A stretch of DNA of 64,000 nt from Betaproteobacteria bacterium UBA5216 (lineage in GTDB: Bacteria > Pseudomonadota > Gammaproteobacteria > Burkholderiales > SG8-41). The translations under genes were made by a program, and so were the position numbers. Below are positions 1 through 8,705 of the stretch, in pieces (the stretch's first letter is position 1; each line of letters starts with the position of its first letter). Under the pieces are notes generated by a model that made no database searches, was not told the origin of the DNA, and saw nothing but the letters and a program-made list of their open reading frames with translations. Where the stretch lies: the NCBI GenBank assembly GCA_002412495.1, contig DHVE01000012.1, positions 33,984 through 97,983 on the forward strand, in the 5' to 3' direction.

Positions 1-2
1 TC

Positions 3-1484
3 GGCGAAGGGCATTTGTTATTCGCCACGCCGCTGCCCTACAGCCGGCTGGAACTGGGTATCGCCGCGCTAGTGCCGCGAAAATCCGCACGCATCGTGTT
101 GTGTGACGACGGTGACGGCGTTGCGGAGCGCGGGGTGAAACGCCTTAACGCGATTGGCTATACCGACGTATCGGTGCTGGCGGGCGGCAACCCTGCGTGG
201 GCCGCGGCGGGCTTTGCGATATTTAAGGGCGTAAACGTGCCAAGCAAATTATTCGGCGAACTGGTCGAGCACGTGTACGACACGCCGCGCGTCACCGTGA
301 CCGAACTCGCGCAAATGAAACAGCGCAACGAGGATTTCATCATCGTCGATGGCCGCCCTTTCACGGAATACAACAAGATGAACATCCCCGGCGGCATTTG
401 CTGCCCGAATGCGGAACTGCCGTTGCGCATTCGCCAGTTAGTGAAAAACCCGAAGACCAAAATTGTCGTCAACTGCGCCGGGCGCACGCGCTCGATCATG
501 GGTGCGCAAACGCTGCTGAACTTCGGTATTGAAAATCCGGTGGTCGCTCTCGAAAACGGCACGCAGGGCTGGGTGCTGGCGGATTTTGAACTGGAGCGCG
601 GCGCCACGCGCAAGTATCCCGAAACAATCGATGCGACCGCGCTGCCCGGTCTGCAAGCCCAGGCGCAACAGTTACTCGCGCGATTCAAGGTTTCAACGGT
701 GTCGGCCAAACAAGTGGAAGGCTGGCTCGCCGACCGCAATCGTTCGCTCTACGTGCTTGACGTGCGCACGCCAGAGGAATTCGCCGCCGGTTCGCTGCCA
801 GGCGCCTTGCATGCGCCCGGCGGGCAATTGGTGCAAGCCACCGACGCCTGGGTGGGCGTGCGCAACGCGCGCATCGTGTTAGCGGACAGCGAGGGCGTGC
901 GCGCGCCGGTGGTGGCCGTGTGGCTGAAGCAACTCGGCTGTGATGCGTATGTGCTCGACGGCGGCGTGAATTCCGGATTGACCATGCCCGCGCCGATAAA
1001 AGCATCTTTGCCCGCGCTGCAAACAATATCCGCTGCCGACCTTAAACGGGCGCTGGCCGACAAAACATGCAGCGCGTTCTACCTGGGCCCCAGCATGAAT
1101 TACCGCAAGCAGCATGTGCCGGGCAGTCGCTGGAGCATTCGCCCACGCTTGGTGAAAGACGCCGTCGGCGCAAAACAAGTGGTGCTGATCACGCGTGACA
1201 CCGATGTCGCGCAAGCCGCTGCTATCGATCTAGCCGAAGCAGGCATTGCCAACGTGAAGCTGCTGGAAGGCGGCCTCGCGACGTGGACCAATGCCGGTTA
1301 CACGCTTGAGGCCTCTCCCGGCGCGCCGCCCGATAACGAATGCATCGACTATTTGTTCTTCGTGCATGATCGACACCTCGGCAATCGCGAGGCGATGAAG
1401 CAATACCTCGCCTGGGAAACCGGCCTCATCAAACAGTTGGACGATCAGGACAAAGCCAGTTTCAAGGTCGGCGCGCCATCATAA
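3..1484 (+). CDS. Multi-rhodanese-domain sulfurtransferase (5' end outside window)
   Basis: The frame is open from base 3, so the N-terminus lies outside the window; the TTG at 15 sits in mid-domain and is not a credible start. About 493 residues are visible, covering four rhodanese modules. Module 1 (partial) has an active-site-like Cys in VLCDDG. Module 2 (about residues 100-200) has a full CxGRxRS loop (NCAGRTRS). Module 3 (about 235-325) begins LDVRTPEEF but carries Asp instead of Cys (LADSEG). Module 4 (about 345-430) also lacks the Cys (LITRDTD). The family moves sulfane sulfur between thiols, and Cys-less modules usually have regulatory or binding roles. A molybdoenzyme follows 54 bases downstream; a role in sulfur supply for it is only inference. 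Confidence 0.85.
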   Translation, partial: GEGHLLFATPLPYSRLELGIAALVPRKSARIVLCDDGDGVAERGVKRLNAIGYTDVSVLAGGNPAWAAAGFAIFKGVNVPSKLFGELVEHVYDTPRVTVTELAQMKQRNEDFIIVDGRPFTEYNKMNIPGGICCPNAELPLRIRQLVKNPKTKIVVNCAGRTRSIMGAQTLLNFGIENPVVALENGTQGWVLADFELERGATRKYPETIDATALPGLQAQAQQLLARFKVSTVSAKQVEGWLADRNRSLYVLDVRTPEEFAAGSLPGALHAPGGQLVQATDAWVGVRNARIVLADSEGVRAPVVAVWLKQLGCDAYVLDGGVNSGLTMPAPIKASLPALQTISAADLKRALADKTCSAFYLGPSMNYRKQHVPGSRWSIRPRLVKDAVGAKQVVLITRDTDVAQAAAIDLAEAGIANVKLLEGGLATWTNAGYTLEASPGAPPDNECIDYLFFVHDRHLGNREAMKQYLAWETGLIKQLDDQDKASFKVGAPS

Positions 1485-1538
1485 AATAAATAATAAAAAC
1501 ATATACTTATATAACATCATTTGCCGGGGGACTGCCGC

Positions 1539-3839
1539 GTGCTCACTTCAACCCACTGGGGCGTTTACGACATTGCCGTTAAAGACGGCGTGATCACTGG
1601 CGTCACGCCCTTTGATCGCGATCCGGATCCTTCGCCTATCGGTAACTCGCTACCCGGTGCAGTGCAGGGTCCGATGCGCGTGCGGCATCCAGCGGTGCGC
1701 AAAAGCTATCTTGAGGGCGGCCCCGGCGCAGCGCGTCATCTACGTGGCGCGGAACCCTTCGTTAACGTCAGCTGGAACGAGGCGCTTGATCTCGCCGCGG
1801 CAGAATTGAAACGCGTCACATCGCAGTTCGGCAACAGCGCAATCTTCGCCGGTTCCTACGGTTGGTCGAGCGCGGGACGCTTCCATCACGCGCAAAGTCA
1901 GGTGCATCGTTTCATGAATTGCCTCGGCGGTTACGTTGCCCACTTGGGCACCTATAGCCTCGGCGCCGCGCGCACCTTGCTGCCGCGAATTCTGATGGAC
2001 ATGGACGTGATGCGCGCGCAACAAACCGCGTGGGTGTCGCTGGAGCAGCATTGCGAACTGCTGGTGGCATTCGGCGGCGTGCCGTCGAAAAATGCGCAGG
2101 TCAACTCAGGCGGCATCAGCCAGCATGAAGTGCGGCCGATGTTGAAGCGCCTTGGCGCAGCAGGCGTGAAATTCGTCAATGTATCTCCGTTACGTGAGGA
2201 TATGGATGCCGCGCCGGGTTCTGAATGGATACCCGTGCGCCCCAATACCGACACGGCGTTCATGTTGGGCCTTGCACACACCATCATTGCCGACGGCAAA
2301 CACGACAAAGCGTTTCTCGCACGTTACTGCACCGACTTCGAGCCGTTCCGCAAATACGTGATGGGCGAAACGGATGGCGTCGCCAAAAACGCACAATGGG
2401 CCGCGGCCATCTGCGATGTGCCCGCCGACACCATCACTATCCTCGCGCGCCGCATGACGACCAGCCGCACCATGATCAATGTAGCGTGGGCCTTGCAACG
2501 GGGAGACCACGGCGAGCAGCCTTATTGGATGGGCATCACGCTGGCCTGCCTGCTCGGCCAGATCGGCACGCCCGGCGGCGGCTTCGCGCTCGCCTACGGC
2601 CCGGTGGGCATCGAGGGCGCGAATGCGCGGCCTTTTTCCGGCGCCGTGCTGCCGCAGGGACAAAACGGCGTAAAGACGCCGATCCCCGTCGCGCGCATCA
2701 CCGACATGCTCGAAAATCCCAACGGCCAATACGATTTCGACGGCAAGGCATGCACCTACCCCGACATCCGTTTGATCTATTGGGCCGGCGGCAATCCGTT
2801 TCATCATCATCAGGATTTGAACCGTATGGTGCGCGCGTGGCGCAGCAAGCCCGAAACCATTATCGTCAACGAGCAATACTGGAACCCCAACGCCAAGTTT
2901 GCTGACATCGTGTTTCCGGCCACCACCATGCTGGAGCGCGACGACATCGGCTCCAGTTCGCGCGACCGCCACATCATCGCCATGAAGCGCGCGATTGATC
3001 CCGTGGCGGAATCACGCAACGACTACGCTATTTTCACCGGACTGTCCGAACGCCTGGGTGTCAAGGAACAATTCACCGAAGGCCGCTCGGAAGCCGCGTG
3101 GCTGCGCCATCTCTACGACGCCTCGGCGGTGCGCGCGAAAATGTTCCACATCGAACTGCCGTCTTTCGAAGCGTTCTGGTCGGAAGGCCTGCTCGAAGTG
3201 CCCGCGCCGCTGGAACCACCCGTGATGCTGCGCCGCTTTCGCGAAGATCCGGTGGCGCACAAGCTGCCCACGCCCTCCGGCAAGATTGAAATCACCTCGC
3301 CCACCATTGCCTCGTTCAACTACGAAGATTGCCCCGGCCATCCAACCTGGTTCGCACCGGCGGAATGGCTGGGCAGCGAATTAACAAAAAAATATCCGCT
3401 GCATTTGATGTCCCATCAGCCGTCCACCCGCCTGCACAGCCAATACGATCACGGCAGCGTGAGCGTAGCATCAAAAATTCAGGGACGCGAAGCCATAACA
3501 CTTCATCCGCAAGACGCGGCGGCACGCGGTATCAAGGCCGGCGACGTGGTGCGTGTGTTCAATGACCGCGGCGCATGTTTGGCGGGTGTGAAAATCGATG
3601 ACGGCGTGCGGCCCGGCGTTTGCGTGTTGCCCACCGGCGCGTGGTTCGATCCGCTCGACCCGACACAAAATGATTCACTCGAAAAACACGGCAATCCGAA
3701 CGTGCTGACGCTGGACAAAGGCACCTCCAAACTCACGCAGGGCTGCAGCGCGCACACCGCGCTGGTAGAGGTAGAGTTGTTTAAGGGCGAGTTGCCGAGG
3801 GTCACCGCGTTTGATCCGCCGCAATTCGCGGCCCGGTAA
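1539..3839 (+). CDS. Molybdopterin oxidoreductase, DMSO/TMAO/biotin-sulfoxide reductase type
   Basis: About 766 residues with the full domain order of the DMSO reductase family: N-terminal Moco domain, central domain with the substrate funnel, and C-terminal molydopterin dinucleotide-binding domain (from about residue 630, LHSQYDHG onward). There is no N-terminal CxxC Fe-S motif. The Mo-ligand loop reads GSYGWSSAG near residue 107, which points to a serine ligand as in DMSO, TMAO and biotin sulfoxide reductases. No Tat signal is visible, so a cytoplasmic enzyme such as BisC is more likely than a periplasmic one. The GTG start was chosen because GGGGGA lies 7-8 bases upstream and the product then begins at the conserved THWGVY; TTG at 1521 is the alternative. 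The actual S- or N-oxide substrate is unknown. Confidence 0.85.
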   Translation: MLTSTHWGVYDIAVKDGVITGVTPFDRDPDPSPIGNSLPGAVQGPMRVRHPAVRKSYLEGGPGAARHLRGAEPFVNVSWNEALDLAAAELKRVTSQFGNSAIFAGSYGWSSAGRFHHAQSQVHRFMNCLGGYVAHLGTYSLGAARTLLPRILMDMDVMRAQQTAWVSLEQHCELLVAFGGVPSKNAQVNSGGISQHEVRPMLKRLGAAGVKFVNVSPLREDMDAAPGSEWIPVRPNTDTAFMLGLAHTIIADGKHDKAFLARYCTDFEPFRKYVMGETDGVAKNAQWAAAICDVPADTITILARRMTTSRTMINVAWALQRGDHGEQPYWMGITLACLLGQIGTPGGGFALAYGPVGIEGANARPFSGAVLPQGQNGVKTPIPVARITDMLENPNGQYDFDGKACTYPDIRLIYWAGGNPFHHHQDLNRMVRAWRSKPETIIVNEQYWNPNAKFADIVFPATTMLERDDIGSSSRDRHIIAMKRAIDPVAESRNDYAIFTGLSERLGVKEQFTEGRSEAAWLRHLYDASAVRAKMFHIELPSFEAFWSEGLLEVPAPLEPPVMLRRFREDPVAHKLPTPSGKIEITSPTIASFNYEDCPGHPTWFAPAEWLGSELTKKYPLHLMSHQPSTRLHSQYDHGSVSVASKIQGREAITLHPQDAAARGIKAGDVVRVFNDRGACLAGVKIDDGVRPGVCVLPTGAWFDPLDPTQNDSLEKHGNPNVLTLDKGTSKLTQGCSAHTALVEVELFKGELPRVTAFDPPQFAAR

Positions 3840-3856
3840 TCTCTGGAGATCACGAA

Positions 3857-4837
3857 TTGCGCCTTGTCTTCTGTCTTGGTATTTTTTGGCTTGCCTGCAT
3901 TGGCTACACATATAGCGCGCACGCCCAAACCTGGAAGCCCACCCGCAACGTAGAACTCGTTGCCCCGTCGTCCGCCGGGGGTGGCTCGGACAATATCGCG
4001 CGGCTGGTACAGAAAATTCTGCAGGAACAAAAGCTCGTTGATGCGCCGGTCAGCGTGATCAACAAGGCGGCATCCGGCGGCGTGGTGGCTTGGAACGGGC
4101 TGAACCAGAATCCGATGGACGGCCACCATCTCGCGATCAGTACCGCCAATCTGTTGACCAATCACATCACCGGCCGCACCCCGCTCCATTACAGCGACGT
4201 GACTTCGGTCGTTCAGTTATTCAGCGAGTCAGTGGCCATCGCGGTGCGTGCGGATTCGCCAATACGCAGCGGGCGCGATCTCGCCGCGCAACTGAAAACC
4301 GATGCCGGCGCGCTCAGCGCGGCCATCGGCACCAGCCTTGGAAACTCCGGACATATTGCGCTCGCCTTGGTGACCAAGACTGCTGGCGGCGATGCGCGCA
4401 AGCTGAAGGCCGTTGTGTTTCAGGCCGCGGCGCAAGGACTGACCGCGCTACTCGGCGGGCACGTGGACGTGGTGGCTTCACCGGCGTCAAATCTGGTTGC
4501 GCATCACATCGCGGGTCGCGTTCGCATCATCGGCCTCTCCGCGCCGCAGCGTTTCACTGGCGCATTGGCGCAGGTGCCCACGTGGCGCGAGCAGGGCGTG
4601 GATGTCGTGATCGACAATCTGCGTGGCGTGATCGGCCCGAAGGCCATGACGGCGCCGCAAGTGGCGTATTGGGAATCCGCATTCGCCGGCCTGGTGCGTG
4701 CCGCCGAGTGGAAAACCCACCTCGACAAAAATCAGTGGACTGACAGTTTTGCAGGCGCCGATGCGAGCCGCAAGGCGCTGGCGGAACAATATGAAGCCAT
4801 GCGCGCGGGTCTGGCGGCATTGGGCATGGTCAAATAA
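3857..4837 (+). CDS. Bug/TctC family solute-binding protein, divergent
   Basis: 326 residues with a cleavable signal peptide (hydrophobic segment to about residue 23, then AHAQ). It shows the two-lobed Bug fold: SAGGGSDNIAR in the ligand loop near residue 40 and a conserved late segment with A..PTW.E.GV. It is the most divergent family member in the window: the usual ENRPGA stretch is INKAASGG and the YDP..DF block is missing. TTG start with GGAGA 8 bases upstream; the gene begins 17 bases after the molybdoenzyme stop, so co-transcription is likely. These periplasmic proteins usually bind carboxylates; ligand unknown. Confidence 0.8.
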   Translation: MRLVFCLGIFWLACIGYTYSAHAQTWKPTRNVELVAPSSAGGGSDNIARLVQKILQEQKLVDAPVSVINKAASGGVVAWNGLNQNPMDGHHLAISTANLLTNHITGRTPLHYSDVTSVVQLFSESVAIAVRADSPIRSGRDLAAQLKTDAGALSAAIGTSLGNSGHIALALVTKTAGGDARKLKAVVFQAAAQGLTALLGGHVDVVASPASNLVAHHIAGRVRIIGLSAPQRFTGALAQVPTWREQGVDVVIDNLRGVIGPKAMTAPQVAYWESAFAGLVRAAEWKTHLDKNQWTDSFAGADASRKALAEQYEAMRAGLAALGMVK

Positions 4838-4874
4838 TCCACAAAATATCTCTAAAAAAAACAACAGGTTATAT

Positions 4875-5699
4875 ATGCCCCACCCGGCAAGCGCAGCCCC
4901 CTATCAGGTGCGCACGCATAACGCCTCTACACAATCCGAAAACCGCATGCACAGCGACGACGTGGCGCGCACGTTCGGTTTTAAAGGCGGCCTGGTGCCT
5001 GGCGTCACCGTGTTCGCGCATATGACGCAGCCCGTGGTGGCGCGTTACGATGCGGCGTGGCTCGCGCGCGGCACGGCAGACGTGAGTTTTTCCAAGCCCG
5101 CCTACGAAGGCGAGTTGCTCAGCATACACAGCGCAGACGCCGCCGACGGCGCGCACACGCTCACTTGCGTGAACGAACAAGGCGTCGAACTCGCGCACAT
5201 GACCGCCGAGTTGCCCACCGTGCCTGTTGCAACGGATGTGCGTGGCAACATCCCGCCCGCGCCACCGCTACACGAGCGCCCCACGGTTACTTGGGACTTG
5301 ATGGCAATCAACCAGCCGTTTCCGGCGCTACACTGGACGCCCACGCGCGACGAAAATCTCGACTGGTGCGCCGATGTGCGCGATGAACTGCCGTTGTATC
5401 GCCACGGCGACACGCCGTTGCTGCATCCCGGCCTGATCCTGCGTCAGGCCAATTTTGTGTTGCGCCGGCGCTTCATTATTCCCGCATGGATACACGCCGC
5501 CAGCCGCATCACGTTTTTCGAGGCGCTGCGTGCCGGCTCACCGTATGAAGTACGCGCCATTCCCGAAGAAAAATGGAATCACAAAGGCCATGAATTCGTG
5601 CGCCTGTTCGTGGCCGTGCGTCACGAGCAGCGCACCGTCGCTGAAATTTTTCACACCGCCATATTCCGTCCGCGCATACGCGACACAAAAACCACATGA
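4875..5699 (+). CDS. MaoC-like hotdog-fold acyl dehydratase domain protein
   Basis: 274 residues. The N-terminal third resembles MaoC/hotdog hydratases (N..S.N..H.D...R..GF.GGLVPGV, near residues 15-45), which hydrate or dehydrate acyl-CoA thioesters or act as thioesterases. The rest (about 110-270) resembles a second, diverged hotdog repeat. The frame stays open upstream into the Bug gene, but that part is its shadow; ATG 4875 is the first sensible start, with AACAGG a few bases upstream. The last four bases overlap the start of the next gene (ATGA), so translation is probably coupled to the flavin monooxygenase. Substrate unknown; an aromatic or acyl-CoA catabolic role is inferred from that neighbour. 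Confidence 0.7.
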   Translation: MPHPASAAPYQVRTHNASTQSENRMHSDDVARTFGFKGGLVPGVTVFAHMTQPVVARYDAAWLARGTADVSFSKPAYEGELLSIHSADAADGAHTLTCVNEQGVELAHMTAELPTVPVATDVRGNIPPAPPLHERPTVTWDLMAINQPFPALHWTPTRDENLDWCADVRDELPLYRHGDTPLLHPGLILRQANFVLRRRFIIPAWIHAASRITFFEALRAGSPYEVRAIPEEKWNHKGHEFVRLFVAVRHEQRTVAEIFHTAIFRPRIRDTKTT

Positions 5700-6910
5700 C
5701 AACCCGACCGCATATCCTGATTGCCGGCGGCGGCATTGGCGGCCTGACCGCCGCGCTGGCATTGCTCAAACGCGGCTTCGACGTCGATGTTTACGAACAA
5801 GCGCCTGAATTGCGTGAAGTCGGCGCTGGCGTGCAGTTAAGCGCCAACGGTGTTCGCGTGCTACACGAACTCGGCGTGCTTGAGGCCTTCGATGCGCTGG
5901 CGTGCAAAGCCGCGGGTAAGGAAATCCGCCTGTGGGACAGCGGCCAAACGTGGAAGTTGTTCGATCTGGGCATGGAATCCGTGGCCCGCTACGGTTTTCC
6001 GTATTACCTCGTCTATCGTCCGGACCTGCTGGCGGTGCTGGCTGACGGCGTGCGGCGCGAAAAAGCGGACGCCATACATCTGAATGCACGCTGCACCGGC
6101 TTTGAACAATCGACGAACGACGTCACGCTGCGTTACGAAAGCGTAGGCACGGCCTGCACGGCACACGGAGATATCCTGATCGGCGCCGACGGCATCCATT
6201 CGCGCATCCGCGAAGCTTTGTTCGGACACGACCAACCGGAGTACACCGGCATGATGTCGTGGCGCGGCGTGATCCCGATGGAACAAATGCCGCCGCACAT
6301 GCGGCGCATGATTGGCACCAACTGGGTCGGCCCCGGCGGGCACGTGGTGCACTACCCGGTGCATCGTGGCGAATACATGAACTTCAATGGCATCATCGAG
6401 CGCGACGGCTGGCAAGTCGAGTCGTGGAGCGCCAGCGGCACGCACGAAGAATGTCACGCCGCGTTTGCCGGCTGGAACGCCGACATACACCACATGATCG
6501 ACCACATCGCCACGCCGTTCAAATGGGCGCTGATGAGCCGCGCGCCGCTTGCAAGCTGGACCAGCGGACGCGTCACGCTGCTGGGCGACGCCTGCCATTC
6601 GATGCTGCCGATGCTCGCGCAGGGCGCGGTGATGGCGCTTGAAGACGGCTACATCATCGGGCGCGCGCTGGCCGCCACGCGCGACGACCTCGATTTGGTG
6701 CCAGGACTCGTGCGCTACGAACACGCGCGCAAGGAACGGGCCAACAAGGTAGTGCTGGGCTCCGCGGAAAACGGCCGGCGCTTCCAAAGCCGCACGCTGG
6801 CCGATGCCGCCGCCGCGCAGGCTTATGTGGACCGCGAATGGACGCCTGACAAAGTGCGACAACGCTACGAATGGCTGTTTACATACGACGTCACCCGCGT
6901 GCCGGTGTAA
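5696..6910 (+). CDS. FAD-dependent aromatic-ring monooxygenase (salicylate / 3-hydroxybenzoate hydroxylase type)
   Basis: 404 residues, the normal length for single-component flavoprotein hydroxylases. Three motifs are visible: the N-terminal Rossmann GGGIGG (residues 8-13) followed by the dinucleotide acid in VYEQ, the DG motif LIGADGIHSR near 160, and the GD motif LLGDACHSM near 300 for the FAD ribityl chain. The family uses NAD(P)H and O2 to hydroxylate phenolic acids, often with decarboxylation. The start overlaps the preceding MaoC-like gene by 4 bases. It resembles 3-hydroxybenzoate 6-hydroxylase or salicylate hydroxylase, but the substrate cannot be fixed from sequence. The gene converges on the response regulator that ends 11 bases downstream. 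Confidence 0.85.
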   Translation: MTTRPHILIAGGGIGGLTAALALLKRGFDVDVYEQAPELREVGAGVQLSANGVRVLHELGVLEAFDALACKAAGKEIRLWDSGQTWKLFDLGMESVARYGFPYYLVYRPDLLAVLADGVRREKADAIHLNARCTGFEQSTNDVTLRYESVGTACTAHGDILIGADGIHSRIREALFGHDQPEYTGMMSWRGVIPMEQMPPHMRRMIGTNWVGPGGHVVHYPVHRGEYMNFNGIIERDGWQVESWSASGTHEECHAAFAGWNADIHHMIDHIATPFKWALMSRAPLASWTSGRVTLLGDACHSMLPMLAQGAVMALEDGYIIGRALAATRDDLDLVPGLVRYEHARKERANKVVLGSAENGRRFQSRTLADAAAAQAYVDREWTPDKVRQRYEWLFTYDVTRVPV

Positions 6911-6921
6911 TCCCCGGGGTA

Positions 6922-7584
6922 TCAGTCCTTGCCAGCCAGCACGCCGTGACGCTGCGCCAACTGCACCAGTTGCGCCGAGGTCTCGATGCCGAGCTTCTGG
7001 CGTATCGCCGATTGATGATTCGCCACGGTTTTGTAACTCAGTTGCAATTTCTCCGCGATAACCGCCACCGGGTCGCCCGCGGCCAGCAGCCGCATCACTT
7101 CAAACTCGCGATTCGACAGCACGCTCAAGCTGGAACCGCCCGCGCCCACCGATTGCAGGGCAAGCGCCTGCGCCATGTCGTGACTGATATAACGCGTGCC
7201 GCGCGCGACTGCGCGCACCGCGTCCACCAGCACCTCCGGCGCGCTGGCCTTGGTGACATAGCCCAACGCGCCCGCCTGAAACGCGCGTGACGCGAAGATT
7301 GGCTCTTCGTGCATGCTGAACATCAACACTTTCGCTTGCGCATCGCGTGCGAGTATGCGGCGCATGGCCTCGATACCGCTGGCCCCAGGCAGCGAAATAT
7401 CCATCACCACCACGTCGGGATTGAGCCGCTGAAATTCGCCATAGGCATCGCTAGCATTTGCCGCCTCGCCGATCACCACAATGCCGCTGCTGCGTTCCAG
7501 TAGCCGGCGATACCCCTCGCGCACCACCGAGTGGTCATCAACCAAAAACACGGTTATGCCGCGCTCCACGGCCTCCGCGCTCAT
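6922..7584 (-). CDS. NarL/FixJ-family response regulator
   Basis: 220 residues. The receiver domain (about 10-125) has the acidic pair D16-D17 and phosphoacceptor D62 in VVMDISLPG, plus the conserved Lys in YVTKAS near 108. A LuxR-type helix-turn-helix follows (about 150-212: LSNREFEVMRLLA, then YKTVANH). The frame is open upstream inside the kinase gene; ATG 7584 was chosen because it overlaps the kinase stop codon in ATGA, giving tight translational coupling. It should bind DNA on phosphorylation by the partner kinase. Target genes are unknown; the divergent TonB receptor is a possible one. Confidence 0.9.
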   Translation of the reverse strand: MSAEAVERGITVFLVDDHSVVREGYRRLLERSSGIVVIGEAANASDAYGEFQRLNPDVVVMDISLPGASGIEAMRRILARDAQAKVLMFSMHEEPIFASRAFQAGALGYVTKASAPEVLVDAVRAVARGTRYISHDMAQALALQSVGAGGSSLSVLSNREFEVMRLLAAGDPVAVIAEKLQLSYKTVANHQSAIRQKLGIETSAQLVQLAQRHGVLAGKD

Positions 7585-8522
7585 GGCGCGCCCTCCACCG
7601 GAATCCGTGCGCTGACGCGAAATCCGTGTCCGGCCGTGGAGGCAATGTCCACCGTACCGCCCAGAGACTCCACGCGTTCGCGCATTCCCACGAGCCCCAG
7701 GCCTGACACCGTGTGCCACTGCGCCGCACCGTCGCCATCGTCGAACACCGAAAGACGAACTCCCTCTGCGCCACGCTCCAGCGCGATGGTCACGTTCGCG
7801 GCTTGCGCGTGCCGTGCCACGTTATTCAGACACTCCTGCACCATGCGGTAGAGCGTGATGTTGATCTGCTCGCCCAGATTTTCGGCATCCGGACTGAAGG
7901 CGAGTGTGATCTGTGTGTTCGCATGGCGCGCGCGCCAGTTTTGCACCAGATGCTCCAGCGCCGCCGATAAACCCAGCTCATCCAGCCCCACCGGCCGCAG
8001 ACGCCGCAGCATGTCGCGAATAATGCCCTGCACATGGTCCGCCACCTCGATGATGGCGCAAGCTGCGCGGTGACTGTCCGTCGCGGCAGCGCCGCTCCCG
8101 TTGCGGATCGACACGGCATCAATCTTGATGGCGTTCAAATGCTGACCCAGTTCGTCGTGCAGTTCCCGCGCGAGTTGTTTGCGTTCGTCTTCCTGCACAT
8201 GTATATGCGATAGCGACAGGCGTCGATTCTCGGCGAGCGCGTCGGCCAGACGTTGTTCCGCCGCCACGCGCAACCGCAGTTGCGCGCGCGTTTCACCAAC
8301 GCGCCGCCATGCATACCAGGCCAGCGCCAGCGCCAGGAACAGCAGCACGCCTGGCAGCTCATCGAGCTGGTATCGTTCCCATGGTTGCGTCCATGCCGCC
8401 ACGCGCTCCTGCAATTCCAGCGCCGCGCTGAGCGCCCAAAACGCCGCCGTACCACCCAGCACCAGCCATAAATCGAGACGCGATGCCCTCGGCGAGTCAA
8501 GATCGTGTGTCAGCGAATCCAT
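7581..8522 (-). CDS. Membrane-anchored histidine kinase, HisKA_3 type
   Basis: 313 residues. Two N-terminal hydrophobic segments (about 18-36 and 56-72) flank a roughly 20-residue loop, so there is almost no periplasmic sensor. A short coiled coil (about 75-110) leads to the HisKA_3 dimerisation domain with phosphoacceptor H122 in RELHDELGQ. The HATPase domain includes N in ECLNNVARHA and G boxes FDDGDG and GLGLVGMRER. The ATG at 8522 is set by a strong upstream AGAAGGAGA; a longer frame to 8645 has no such site. It forms an operon with the overlapping NarL-type regulator. Signal unknown; sensing may be intramembrane. Confidence 0.9.
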   Translation of the reverse strand: MDSLTHDLDSPRASRLDLWLVLGGTAAFWALSAALELQERVAAWTQPWERYQLDELPGVLLFLALALAWYAWRRVGETRAQLRLRVAAEQRLADALAENRRLSLSHIHVQEDERKQLARELHDELGQHLNAIKIDAVSIRNGSGAAATDSHRAACAIIEVADHVQGIIRDMLRRLRPVGLDELGLSAALEHLVQNWRARHANTQITLAFSPDAENLGEQINITLYRMVQECLNNVARHAQAANVTIALERGAEGVRLSVFDDGDGAAQWHTVSGLGLVGMRERVESLGGTVDIASTAGHGFRVSARIPVEGAP

Positions 8523-8645
8523 GGATCTCCTTCTAGCTTGCGCACAGTCAGGAAAAATTCCCGGCCGTACGCAGGAAACAATCGATATTCGATTGCCGCA
8601 CGCAAGCGCAAGCGATTCTAAAATAAGGTAAAACAAAGGTGTCAC

Positions 8646-8659
8646 GGCACGCGCGTGCC
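8646..8659. promoter_or_regulatory. Perfect 14-bp palindrome between the histidine kinase and TonB receptor genes
   Basis: The sequence GGCACGCGCGTGCC is a perfect inverted repeat in the 183-base divergent intergenic region. It lies 47 bases before the TonB receptor ATG and 124 bases upstream of the kinase start. It could be an operator, for example for the adjacent NarL-type regulator, but GC-rich palindromes also arise by chance in this genome. Confidence 0.25.
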
Positions 8660-8705
8660 GACGCCATTCCCATAGTAGCGTAGCGGCGTTTTTCCGGAAT
8701 TTCCC

